A DNA stretch of 64,000 nt, taken from NCBI GenBank assembly GCA_017164015.1, contig CP071065.1:5966091-6030090 (forward strand). Direction: 5' to 3'. Of this stretch, positions 53,662 to 61,408 are shown piece by piece. The position numbers and the translations under genes are program-made. Source of the stretch: Nostoc sp. UHCC 0702. GTDB lineage: Bacteria; Cyanobacteriota; Cyanobacteriia; Cyanobacteriales; Nostocaceae. Numbering within the stretch: position 1 is the stretch's first letter; each line of letters begins with the position of its first letter. Under the pieces are notes generated by a model. It was not told the DNA's origin. It did no database searches and saw nothing but the letters and a program-made list of their open reading frames with translations.

Positions 53662-53865
53662 TGCGTGCAAGTTGGTGGAGCATTGCGTTTTCTCAGTTAC
53701 TAGGGGGACTCCGCTGGTGAGTTGTTACACACTCTTTCAAAGATGGCTACTTCTAAGCCCACTTTCCAGGTTCTTCGCACTCCCTGTTCACACACGCCCA
53801 CTGCATTTGGCAGTGTTACTTTTCCTCTCGTACTAGTATGTAGGTTCCACGAGTTGGGGCACGCA
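53662..53865 (-). ncRNA. Scaffold RNA carrying 23S rRNA sarcin-ricin loop and GTPase-associated-centre mimics
   Basis: Read 5'-3' on the - strand. P1 is TGCGTGC/GCACGCA (53859-53865 with 53662-53668). Then a 9-nt loop CCCAACTCG opposes CCAACTT (7 nt). P2 is TGGAAC/GCTCCA (53844-53849 with 53676-53681, one A-C pair). Above P2 comes CTACATACT, then AGTACGAGAGGA (53823-53834), the universal sarcin-ricin loop core, closed by TACT/AGTA. Further on, 53714-53769 is closed by CTGG/CCAG and holds GGGCTTAGAAGTAGCC (53745-53760, helix 43) and AGAGTGTGTAACAACTCAC (helix 44). This is the GTPase-associated centre with the bases around E. coli A1067 and A1095. A real 23S gene would have hundreds of bases between these, and here the order is reversed. 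Confidence 0.85.
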
Positions 53866-54029
53866 TGAGATTATTATAATACAAAATACTACAAAAAAGC
53901 TTGTGACTTTCCAGTAAATATTTTGGCTGCTGATTATGCCTAAAAAAGGATTCCCAGTCGGAGGTAAACGAACTGGTCAAAAGCTAATCTAATATAAAAT
54001 AATGAAGAAAATTAAGCCTAATCCTTTAG

Positions 54030-54869
54030 ATGGCAGAATATGACAACCTTTGTAAGCTACTTGTAGAAAAGTATCCTGTTGATTTTACCCGTTGGTTATT
54101 AAATCAAGAACCGCGAAAAATTGAAATTTTAAAAACTGAATTGAGCATTGAACCGATACGCGCTGATTCAGTTATATTTCTGCAAACAGAAAATCGGATT
54201 TTACACCTGGAATTTCAAACTACCATTAAATCCCAACAACCAATTGCTCTGCGGATGCTAGATTATTACGTGAGATTGACAAGGAAATATCAACTTCCTG
54301 TTACACAGGTAGTGATTTTCTTGCAAGAGACAAGTGACGCGATCGCTTTTACTGAGGAATATGTCAGCGAGGTAACAATCCATCGTTATCGAGTGATCCG
54401 GATGTGGGAGCAAGATCCAGCACTATTTCTTGGCAATCCGGCATTATTACCTTTAGCACCCTTAACGCGAACAGATTCACCCCAAACCTTATTATCCCAG
54501 GTTGCCCAGGAAATTGCTAAAATTCCAGATATTGAGGCTAGACAAAATACAGCAGCATACACTGAGATTTTAGCAGGGTTAAAGTTTGAGCAAGATTTGA
54601 TTCTGCAATTATTACGGGAGGAAACTATGCAAGAATCAGTGATTTATCAGTATATTTTAGATAAGGGAGAAGAAAGGGGAGAACAGAAGGAAGCCTTGAA
54701 ATATACTTTACGTCTTTTAAATAGACGCTTTGGTAAGATAGATTCATTAATAATTGAACGTCTCCAACTATTATCTACTGAACAATTGGAAAGCTTAGGA
54801 GAAGAGTTTTTAGATTTTTCAAATGTATCTGATTTAATTGCTTGGCTTGAGCGAAATACAAATAGTTAA
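54030..54869 (+). CDS. Rpn family PD-(D/E)XK nuclease with DUF4351 C-terminus
   Basis: 279 residues. The N-terminal nuclease-like domain (YDNLCKLLVEKYPVDFTRWL; ILHLEFQTTIKSQQPIALRM; YQLPVTQVVIFLQE) is of the Rpn/PD-(D/E)XK transposase-associated type with the E-x-Q catalytic pair. The C-terminal helical DUF4351 (about 230-275) reads LRLLNRRFGKIDSLIIERLQ then LLSTEQLESLGEEFLDF. Rpn proteins promote RecA-independent recombination; exact role unknown. Its last third has been copied twice downstream. Confidence 0.85.
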   Translation: MAEYDNLCKLLVEKYPVDFTRWLLNQEPRKIEILKTELSIEPIRADSVIFLQTENRILHLEFQTTIKSQQPIALRMLDYYVRLTRKYQLPVTQVVIFLQETSDAIAFTEEYVSEVTIHRYRVIRMWEQDPALFLGNPALLPLAPLTRTDSPQTLLSQVAQEIAKIPDIEARQNTAAYTEILAGLKFEQDLILQLLREETMQESVIYQYILDKGEERGEQKEALKYTLRLLNRRFGKIDSLIIERLQLLSTEQLESLGEEFLDFSNVSDLIAWLERNTNS

Positions 54870-54950
54870 AATTGATAAACTAGGTAATGCTTACTATTCG
54901 TCATCATTAAGTATTACCATACTTTGATTTAATTGTGGCAGGGTGATCTG

Positions 54951-55181
54951 ATGCAAGAGTCAGTAATTTACCAGTATATTTTGCAGAGGGGAGAGCATAA
55001 AGAAGCGTTGAGATATACTTTGCGTCTTTTAAATAGACGCTTTGGTAAGATAGATTCAGTAATAATTGAACGGCTTCAACTATTATCTCCTGAGCAATTG
55101 GAAAGTTTAGGAGAAGAATTTTTAGATTTTTCAAATGTATCTGATATAGTTGCTTGGCTTGAACAAAATACAAATAGTTAA
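54951..55181 (+). CDS. Tandem partial copy of the Rpn C-terminus (DUF4351), first
   Basis: 76 residues: MQESVIYQYILQRGEHKEAL then RYTLRLLNRRFGKIDSVIIE. It is colinear with the last 75 residues of the Rpn gene and starts at the same internal ATG. The spacer before it repeats the one before the next copy (ACTAGGTAATGCTTACTATT). It may be expressed as a free DUF4351 protein. Confidence 0.55.
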   Translation: MQESVIYQYILQRGEHKEALRYTLRLLNRRFGKIDSVIIERLQLLSPEQLESLGEEFLDFSNVSDIVAWLEQNTNS

Positions 55182-55261
55182 AATCTATCAACTAGGTAAT
55201 GCTTACTATTCGTCATAATTAAGTATTACCATACTTTATTTAATTGTTGCAGGGTAATCTG

Positions 55262-55540
55262 ATGCAAGAGTCAGTAATTTATCAGTATATTTTGCATAAG
55301 GGAGAACAAAGGGGAGAAGAAAGGGGAGAGCATAAAGAAGCGTTTAAATATACATTACGTCTTTTAAATAGACGCTTTGGTATTATAGATTCATTAATCA
55401 TTGAGCGTCTACAAATATTAACTACCGAACAATTGGAAAGCTTAGGAGAAGAATCTTTAGACTTCTCAAATATATCCGATTTATTCGCTTGGCTTGAGCA
55501 AAATACAAATAATGAAAATCTACAAAGAGAGGTTTTGTAG
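55262..55540 (+). CDS. Tandem partial copy of the Rpn C-terminus (DUF4351), second
   Basis: 92 residues beginning MQESVIYQYILHKGEQRGEE, with an expanded GEQRGEERGEHKEA repeat and RRFGIIDSLIIERLQILTTE. More diverged than the first copy, and with a short extension NNENLQREVL. The same question applies: free protein or decaying duplicate. Confidence 0.5.
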   Translation: MQESVIYQYILHKGEQRGEERGEHKEAFKYTLRLLNRRFGIIDSLIIERLQILTTEQLESLGEESLDFSNISDLFAWLEQNTNNENLQREVL

Positions 55541-55559
55541 TAGAGCGATCGCTGTTACT

Positions 55560-56975
55560 TTATACGCCTTCTTTATGTCGCTCATCACTATCATACTCTT
55601 GGATTGAGGGATTGTTACGTAAAAATTTACATTCCTTAAGAACGTAGTTTACAAATCCTCTATAACCACCAGGAGACGGAAAGTCTTTAACCCCAGAGTA
55701 TATTGCCATTCTAAATGTTGCAACACGGCATATCTCATGTATGTGAAATAGGAATTCATTGTCAATAATCTTGACAAACTTCTTTCCATGTACTGCGTCA
55801 GATCTCAATTTATATAATTCTCTAACTTTTCGATATATCTCAATTTGTGGGTTATTCTCATCACCCGCAATATAGGCTGTAAATTCGGAGACTTGTTGAC
55901 TAATTTTTCCTTTTTGGTCATTGAATAAAGCTTCTAGGCAGGTAGCATATTTGATAATAGCGGCACTTAATTCTCTCTCATTAATTGCTTCTCCAAGCCA
56001 GTAAATTGCCGTCCAAACCCGCTCTTCAAATTTACTTAATTTTTCCCCACTAATAAATTTATTGATTATAAAATCACAGTGATTGAACCAAGGAACTCTC
56101 GTTTTAAGCATAGTAATTTGCTGAAAGAGATTGATCTCATTTTCAACGAAATGATTACGAGTATAACCAACTGTTATAGATTTAACTTCACTTTCGTCAT
56201 TTGGATTAGCAGTAAACAAAATTGAATATTTACGAGCTAAATATTCTTCACCTATTGCTCCAAAAAATACGTGTTTTCCTGCTATTGTTGGTAGGGTACA
56301 TCTAATAATGGCATAAATTCTCTTCATTGCTTCTTGAGCAATTGCTTGAGCAACATCAACACTTTTATTTCTAATCTTAACTTTTGCTATAATATGGCTG
56401 TTTTGGCATATTTTTTCAAAATCATTGTAATAGTTAACGTACTCTTCATCTTGTTTTAGAGCATTTAACAGATTTAGTTGCTCATCTATAAAATCTAATG
56501 AACTAACAAATTCAATTGAACCAATATTGCATTTTTTTCCTTTTTCAATAAATCCTCCTACTACTGGAATAATAAATATTTTGCTTGTTTTAACTTCCTG
56601 TAATACCAAATTTTTAAGTTCTGATAATAAAAGAGAGCTATCTGATATATTAAATGATAATTTTGTATAATTTATTTGCTTAACTAGTAATGTTAATAGG
56701 TAATTATAAACAGAGATATTTGCTACACTATGTGTCAATTTATGCTCTTTTAGAAAAGCTTGCAAAATCTGCTTTAATTTCATCCTTTGCTCATAGTCCA
56801 TTAACAGGTCAATTGGGATGTCTTGCAACTCTATGTCTTGAACTGCATTATCCTTACTAATATGTTGAATTTTTACAGCCTCTTCACCTATTTTATATTT
56901 GATGCTTGCTAATATATCTCTAAAAGTTTCAAAAATAACTTGATGATTAAGTTTGCCATTTTCGGTTGTATACAT
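55560..56975 (-). CDS. HEPN (Apea-like) domain protein
   Basis: 471 residues. The C-terminal domain has KYATCLEALFNDQKGKISQQ and the HEPN catalytic pattern KLRSDAVHGKKF (R-x4-H, about residue 395), as in ApeA-type abortive-infection RNases. The N-terminal 230 residues are helical and unrecognised. HEPN proteins cleave tRNA or mRNA in defence. It sits inside the mimic-RNA cluster, between the RNA at 53662 and the TROVE-like gene, next to the Rpn gene and its copies. It may be a later insertion or a functional neighbour. A/T-rich relative to the neighbouring TROVE-like gene. Confidence 0.6.
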   Translation of the reverse strand: MYTTENGKLNHQVIFETFRDILASIKYKIGEEAVKIQHISKDNAVQDIELQDIPIDLLMDYEQRMKLKQILQAFLKEHKLTHSVANISVYNYLLTLLVKQINYTKLSFNISDSSLLLSELKNLVLQEVKTSKIFIIPVVGGFIEKGKKCNIGSIEFVSSLDFIDEQLNLLNALKQDEEYVNYYNDFEKICQNSHIIAKVKIRNKSVDVAQAIAQEAMKRIYAIIRCTLPTIAGKHVFFGAIGEEYLARKYSILFTANPNDESEVKSITVGYTRNHFVENEINLFQQITMLKTRVPWFNHCDFIINKFISGEKLSKFEERVWTAIYWLGEAINERELSAAIIKYATCLEALFNDQKGKISQQVSEFTAYIAGDENNPQIEIYRKVRELYKLRSDAVHGKKFVKIIDNEFLFHIHEICRVATFRMAIYSGVKDFPSPGGYRGFVNYVLKECKFLRNNPSIQEYDSDERHKEGV

Positions 56976-57098
56976 ATTCCCCCTTGTTATTTATAAAGTA
57001 TAGATTAGCTAATTTTTGGTATAGATATTGATGTAGTTGACAAAAGTAAATTAGGCATTGCTTATTAAACTACCGACAAGCAATGCCATATTCTAACC

Positions 57099-58532
57099 TT
57101 ACTTATCCTCTCTTACAGGCAATGGCATATCTAGAATCTCCATCAGCAAATCTAGACGAGAGGGACGCGTCAGGAGGGGGACGAGGTTCGGTAAGCTGTA
57201 GTAGTCACCGGCGAAAGTGAAGGTTTCTACAGGTGCTTGCTGCTGCTTGAGTTGACCCTCAACCCAGTTGTAATGACTACCCACACGGACAATCACCACG
57301 TTGGGTATTACTGCAAACTCTCGACAGTAGGTCTTATAGGCTTCAGCGAAGTAAGGAGTTGCATTTTCCCCTTCATCTGTCACCAGGATAATCTGGTCAA
57401 CAACCTGCTTCTTCTTCCGCATTGCTTCCAATGCACAGCCGATGCTAGTACCACCGCCTGCATTAATGTGCTGGAAAGCACGTTCCCAATCGGTCAACTC
57501 CTTGCCTTTTGCTGTCACAGCGTAAGGAATGGTATCGAAGGCGTAGACAAACAATTCTGCTTGAGTGATACCAGAGATTAAAGCAGCGAGTTGCTTACCA
57601 ATAGCGATCGCATTCTCCATTGAACCAGACTTATCCACCAATAAGGCAGTTGGACGGGCAATTGTACCGCGCCGCTTCACCTGTTCGTTGGTGACATTTT
57701 CCAGTTTTGCAACGGTGTCTGCATCTAAATCTGCGGTGTCGGCGGCTATCTGTGCTTTGAATGCTGCCACACGCGTACTCTTAGCGGCTGATTCCAGCTT
57801 CGAGTCAATCAGCTTCTTCACCTCTGGGTGTTCCATTGCACCTCTAGCCTGGAGAGACTTGAGGTTATTGATGACTTCCTGGGGAGTCATGCTATTGATC
57901 AATGCTACCAGCACAACTGGTGTGAGTTGCTTGATTGCACCGATCGCGATCGCATAAGGTATATTGAACTCCACAATCAGCCGTGCTTGTTCTGCGGCAC
58001 TTTCTGCCTTAGCAACCTGCTTGAGGACACTTGCCAAAGAACCCTCTGGAGGAGTATCACGGAACAAAATCGCATTTGCTCGTTCATTCGGCTTAATGTG
58101 CAGCGAAGCATACAAGTGCTTCATAGCCTTACGACCCCGCAAAGCAGCGCGATCGAACATAACAATATTACTTTCCCGTGCCTTCAAATAACGTCGTACC
58201 GCAGTACGAGCCGAACGAGGCAGCTTATTTTGGTGTTGCTTCATGAAGTCTACCACACGAGCCACCTGATAGGGCGGAAACTCTTGCAGCATCATAAATC
58301 CAGCATCTCGGTGTTCAGTCAGATTGCTAGTTAGCAAGTAAGCAACAAACACTTCCTTGTGGTCGCGGACATCACCATGACGCTGATACCAAACTGCCAA
58401 ATGTCCGTAAAAGATGGGATCGAGTTCAACAATTAACTGATGAATTTCTGCGACTTGCTCAAGCTTGCGGTGAGGAGTTGTCAGCAAACTGTTGAGCATT
58501 TCCAGACGCAAGTCACGTTCTGCATTATTCAT
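57099..58532 (-). CDS. TROVE/Ro60-like protein with VWA domain
   Basis: 477 residues; start ATG with GAGGAGG six bases upstream. The N-terminal 300 residues are helical HEAT-like repeats (EVFVAYLLTSNLTEHRDAGF; ARTAVRRYLKARESNIVMFD; VVLVALINSMTPQEVINNLK), as in the RNA-binding ring of Ro60/Rsr. From about 300 a VWA domain carries the MIDAS motif LLVDKSGSMENAIAIG, a Thr in GGGTSIGCAL and ILVTDEGENATP. Bacterial Ro proteins bind Y RNAs, some with tRNA-like modules, and help RNA decay or repair. The scaffold RNAs around it are obvious candidate ligands. Family call by pattern; Ro-type binding is inferred. Confidence 0.7.
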   Translation of the reverse strand: MNNAERDLRLEMLNSLLTTPHRKLEQVAEIHQLIVELDPIFYGHLAVWYQRHGDVRDHKEVFVAYLLTSNLTEHRDAGFMMLQEFPPYQVARVVDFMKQHQNKLPRSARTAVRRYLKARESNIVMFDRAALRGRKAMKHLYASLHIKPNERANAILFRDTPPEGSLASVLKQVAKAESAAEQARLIVEFNIPYAIAIGAIKQLTPVVLVALINSMTPQEVINNLKSLQARGAMEHPEVKKLIDSKLESAAKSTRVAAFKAQIAADTADLDADTVAKLENVTNEQVKRRGTIARPTALLVDKSGSMENAIAIGKQLAALISGITQAELFVYAFDTIPYAVTAKGKELTDWERAFQHINAGGGTSIGCALEAMRKKKQVVDQIILVTDEGENATPYFAEAYKTYCREFAVIPNVVIVRVGSHYNWVEGQLKQQQAPVETFTFAGDYYSLPNLVPLLTRPSRLDLLMEILDMPLPVREDK

Positions 58533-58638
58533 AGAAACCTCCTCTAAAAATTTTGGATTTTAGATTTTGGATTTTGGATTATAATCCAACGATTCAAAAT
58601 TGTAGGAGGCAGATGTTGCACGCTAGGTGAACAAGTCA

Positions 58639-58708
58639 CCGCGCAAGTTGTAGAAGCATTGTGTATAACTTGTGCAGAATTATGTAAGCTTCTGTGATCA
58701 GGGCGCGG
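58639..58708 (-). ncRNA. Minimal scaffold RNA upstream of the TROVE-like gene
   Basis: 70 nt. P1 CCGCGC/GCGCGG (58703-58708 with 58639-58644), 9-nt CCTGATCAC opposite 7-nt ACAACTT, P2 AGAAGC/GCTTCT (58688-58693 with 58652-58657). The apical loop is only 30 nt, starting TTACATAATTC as in the other scaffold RNAs, without an obvious mimic. It may be the basic Ro-binding unit or a shortened member. Confidence 0.7.
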
Positions 58709-58878
58709 CAACAACTGCCAATTGATAAATTTATATCTAGCAGTCCTAATTCATTTGCAAAAACCCCTGTCTTTTTTCTTCTCTTGGCGCTCTTGGCGTT
58801 CTTAGCGGTAGCCGGCAGCAAGCCGCTTACGTGTCTACGTTAAAAAAAGAAACTTTCACAACCCAGATAAAACCTCTA

Positions 58879-59279
<401 letters not shown>

Positions 59280-59308
59280 AATTAACTCATATTTTAAATG
59301 AATAAAAT

Positions 59309-59436
<128 letters not shown>

Positions 59437-59442
59437 AAAATT

Positions 59443-60168
59443 TTAGTTTTGAGAAAGTTGATTTAAGATAAATCGAATTTGCTTCTTGTTACACTGCCGT
59501 TTACTGACAGCGTAAATCCTGCGACCTCTGTATATTGCAGCAGAACGGTGAATTAAACCTTTGAGAACATCCGTCACATAATCATCTGGCGGCGGTGGAA
59601 AATCTGCAAAGGTAATTAAATACCAAATATCGTTCAACTTGTGGTATTGATGATAATCATCAACAATCACAAAATCAGTTTGTGGTTGCTTTGGCTTCTG
59701 CTTGCGAGGTGCTTTCTCAGATACACACAGAATTTGAGTTTGAGGATGGATATAAAAGCGATCGCGATAACTCACATCTAACTGAGTGCGATAACCTTGG
59801 TAAGGTTTGCTGTAAAAAGCACCATCAATGATTTCCACATGTCGCTCAACGTAATCCCACAAATGACTAAGGACATGCTGTCCTGCCATTGTCTTTGTAT
59901 CTAATCTTTGACACAGTTCGCTGTAAACATCATTCCAAGGCTGTCCGACTTGAGAACGCAAAAACCGACGCAGAGGGCCGAGGTGATCTGAAAGATATTT
60001 GGATTTGTTTATTGGTTTAATCAAGTAAGGACTTAACAATCCATCCTCACTTGCTTCTTCGGTGAGTTTGTCTAATTGCTTTTTAAAACCCTTGAATTTT
60101 TTGAGGCTAATTCTCATTCCACCGCGAGGACGTTCAATCACAATCTCGCTCAAACGATGTTCGCTCAT
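59443..60168 (-). CDS. Unknown basic protein of the mimic-RNA cluster
   Basis: 241 residues, not recognised. It is strongly basic at the N-terminus (IVIERPRGGMRISLKKFKGF then KKQLDKL) and at the C-terminus (YRGRRIYAVSKRQCNKKQIR), suggesting nucleic-acid binding. In the middle: YLSDHLGPLRRFLRSQVGQP then WNDVYSEL, and FYIHPQTQILCVSEK. No signal or membrane part. It lies 7 bp upstream (5') of the tRNA-like RNA and 130 bp downstream of the permuted-tRNA RNA, so it may bind or process them. Confidence 0.7.
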   Translation of the reverse strand: MSEHRLSEIVIERPRGGMRISLKKFKGFKKQLDKLTEEASEDGLLSPYLIKPINKSKYLSDHLGPLRRFLRSQVGQPWNDVYSELCQRLDTKTMAGQHVLSHLWDYVERHVEIIDGAFYSKPYQGYRTQLDVSYRDRFYIHPQTQILCVSEKAPRKQKPKQPQTDFVIVDDYHQYHKLNDIWYLITFADFPPPPDDYVTDVLKGLIHRSAAIYRGRRIYAVSKRQCNKKQIRFILNQLSQN

Positions 60169-60298
60169 ACCTTACTTGATAAAAATGCAGTTGTATTGAT
60201 TGAGTTTTTATTACAAATAAATTGGCGAACATCATTGAACTCACCTCCGTATACATGATTTCGTGAAAATTATAGATAAATACGATTTAAATAATTAG

Positions 60299-60439
60299 AA
60301 TTCCGCACAAGTTAGTAAAGCAGTTTTCACAGTTGCCTATACCAATTTGGCCACGCTTCCATCAGTGGAAGCGGCAGGGATCGAACCTGCATTCTGTTGC
60401 CAGAATGTGTGTATGCTTCAAAAGTTAGGGCGCGGAATT
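60299..60439 (-). ncRNA. Scaffold RNA carrying a circularly permuted tRNA
   Basis: P1 has 10 bp, AATTCCGCGC/GTGCGGAATT (60430-60439 with 60299-60308). The 9-nt CCTAACTTT opposes 7-nt CTAACTT. P2 is TGAAGC/GCTTTA (60415-60420 with 60316-60321). In the loop, 5' to 3': a hairpin ATTCTGGCAACAGAAT (60391-60406), a T arm GCAGGTTCGATCCCTGC (60374-60390), the 3' acceptor strand CGCTTCC, a 6-nt loop ACTGAT, the 5' acceptor strand GGAAGCG, TG (positions 8-9), then a D arm GCCAAATTGGTATAGGC (60335-60351). The tRNA is thus permuted: T arm and 3' acceptor come first and the acceptor end is a closed hairpin. The opening lies where the anticodon stem should be. Confidence 0.85.
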
Positions 60440-60562
60440 ACTCTTTTCATACCTGAAGATTACCGTTTAGAGAGCAGGGGAGTAGGGGAGCAGGGGAGCA
60501 GGGGTGCAGGGGTGCAGGGGAGAAAAATTTGTATCGGTAATCTGACAGCGGGAAGAGAGTAA
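60440..60562. repeat. G-rich tandem repeat next to the permuted-tRNA RNA
   Basis: About six copies of GCAGGGGA/GCAGGGGT at 60472-60520, followed by A-rich sequence. A similar unit (TCCCCTGCT) occurs within lysC (27300-27360). No gene. Confidence 0.6.
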
Positions 60563-60685
60563 GGGACTTCCAAATAAAAAAACATACAATTTTTCTTGTG
60601 GGGTGGACATCTTGTCCGCCCCTAGCCTTGGGCGGGCTTTCTGGCCCACCCCACTTGATTGGATAATTTATTTCTTGGTAATCCC
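60563..60685. mobile_element. MITE-like element, GGGACTTCCA family (third copy)
   Basis: 123 bp starting GGGACTTCCAAATAAA and ending TTATTTCTTGGTAATCCC, with the inner hairpin CTTGTGGGGTGGACATC ... GGCCCACCCCACTTG. It lies between two scaffold RNAs. Confidence 0.6.
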
Positions 60686-60700
60686 TAAATTTTAAATGAC

Positions 60701-60882
60701 TCCGTGCAAGTTTAAGAAGCTTTTTACAGCTTACGGCCGCTCTTACCAACTATTGGCAGTGGGCACGCATGTTAAATCTGCGAGAGACCTAAAAATCATG
60801 CTTCGCTTGTTCGATCGCTCGAATTTTGCTACCTTAGGGCCGTTATCAATGCGTATGTATGCTTCTATTGTCGGGGCACGGA
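60701..60882 (-). ncRNA. Scaffold RNA carrying a permuted 23S rRNA helix 69-71 mimic
   Basis: P1 TCCGTGC/GCACGGA (60876-60882 with 60701-60707). The 9-nt CCCGACAAT opposes 7-nt TAAACTT. P2 is AGAAGC/GCTTCT (60861-60866 with 60715-60720). Near the 5' side is TAACGGCCCTAAGGTAGC then AAAATTC (60821-60845), almost the universal 23S segment AACGGTCCTAAGGTAGC that forms the 3' arm of helix 69 and helices 70-71. Near the 3' side is GCGGCCGTAA (60731-60740), the 5' arm of helix 69. ACGGCC and GGCCGT pair, so helix 69 is rebuilt, but its loop is the opening to the scaffold. The insert is thus a circular permutation. An inner GCATG/CATGC helix and a CCAATAGTTGG hairpin complete it. Confidence 0.85.
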
Positions 60883-60894
60883 TGAATCAAGACT

Positions 60895-61095
60895 TTAACC
60901 ATAGACGGCTTCAGGACGGATGAGTAAATCGCCACTGGGACGGCGATCAACTACGTAAGCAGAAAGGCGATCGCTATTCACTTCTAAATGCCGAGCAATC
61001 TGCTGCTTCACTGCCCCATCATTCATGCTTGGGGCAATTCCTAGTTGTGTTTCTGTAACATCAATAGAACGTCCTTCAAATCGAATATGAACCAT
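60895..61095 (-). CDS. Small beta-grasp-like protein with C-terminal Gly (candidate ubiquitin-like modifier)
   Basis: 66 residues from ATG 61095, with AGGTG seven bases upstream; a GTG three codons earlier is less likely. Sequence starts MVHIRFEGRSIDVTETQLGI, then a helix (DGAVKQQIARHLEV), then DRLSAYVVDRRPSGDLLIRP and ends EAVYG. The strand-strand-helix-strand order with a free C-terminal Gly is what E1-type enzymes act on. An E1-like gene lies at 51886-52524 in the same cluster. It is flanked on both sides by mimic RNAs. The modifier role is inference; it could instead be a simple RNA-binding or partner protein. Confidence 0.6.
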   Translation of the reverse strand: MVHIRFEGRSIDVTETQLGIAPSMNDGAVKQQIARHLEVNSDRLSAYVVDRRPSGDLLIRPEAVYG

Positions 61096-61142
61096 TGCAA
61101 TCACCTCTTTTTTTAACTATCAAAAGGGACTGGGAGGATTGA

Positions 61143-61275
61143 CCATCGCAACTTTAATTGCAACTAAGGCAAGTGGAGCCGTCGGGAATTGAACCCGAAT
61201 CCTGCAACCGTCCGTTTGTTGGTTTCGGAGCAGTCGAACACCAATCGCGGCCCCATAAGTTGCCTTTGCCGATGG
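61143..61275 (-). ncRNA. RNA resembling the tRNA-like domain of tmRNA, without the mRNA part
   Basis: Outer helices CCATCG/CGATGG (61270-61275 with 61143-61148) and AAGGCAA/TTGCCTT (61260-61266 with 61166-61172) carry a tRNA-like fold. Acceptor GGGGCCG/CGGCTCC (61248-61254 with 61175-61181). The 5' part GGGGCCGCGATTGGTGTTCG is close to the conserved 5' end of cyanobacterial tmRNA. A long stem CTGC-TCCG/CGGA-(5-nt bulge)-GCAG replaces helix 2 and the messenger part. The T arm is TCGGGTTCAATTCCCGA (61182-61198). The 3' end reads GGCTCCAC and no CCA is exposed. It uses a different stem from the other five RNAs. It precedes the 66-residue protein gene. Confidence 0.72.
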
Positions 61276-61379
61276 CGTTGTTGCGATCGCTACACCCCAA
61301 AAAGTACCATCTATGCAGTTGTCAACGTTCTGAGAGTTTTCGTTTTGCCTCTTGAGGAGGCTTTTGTGTTGATACTACA

Positions 61380-61408
61380 TTTGTAATACATTAACTACAT
61401 GATGTCAA
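61380..61408 (-). promoter_or_regulatory. Candidate promoter of the mimic-RNA cluster
   Basis: On the - strand TTGACA (61403-61408) is followed after 17 bases by TACAAA (61380-61385), about 105 bp before the tmRNA-like RNA. The region contains three ACAT motifs about 10 bp apart (ACTACAT, ATACAT, CTACAT), which could be an operator. A GCCTC/GAGGC hairpin (61347-61361) follows. Confidence 0.35.

Noticed and set aside
53714..53834. Fragment of a real 23S rRNA gene
   Set aside because: The two 23S-like segments are in the wrong order, about 120 nt apart instead of about 1600, and enclosed in a scaffold shared with non-23S cargo.
61158..61386. Two 65-codon frames on the + strand
   Set aside because: They run antisense through the tmRNA-like RNA and a hairpin and have no family features.
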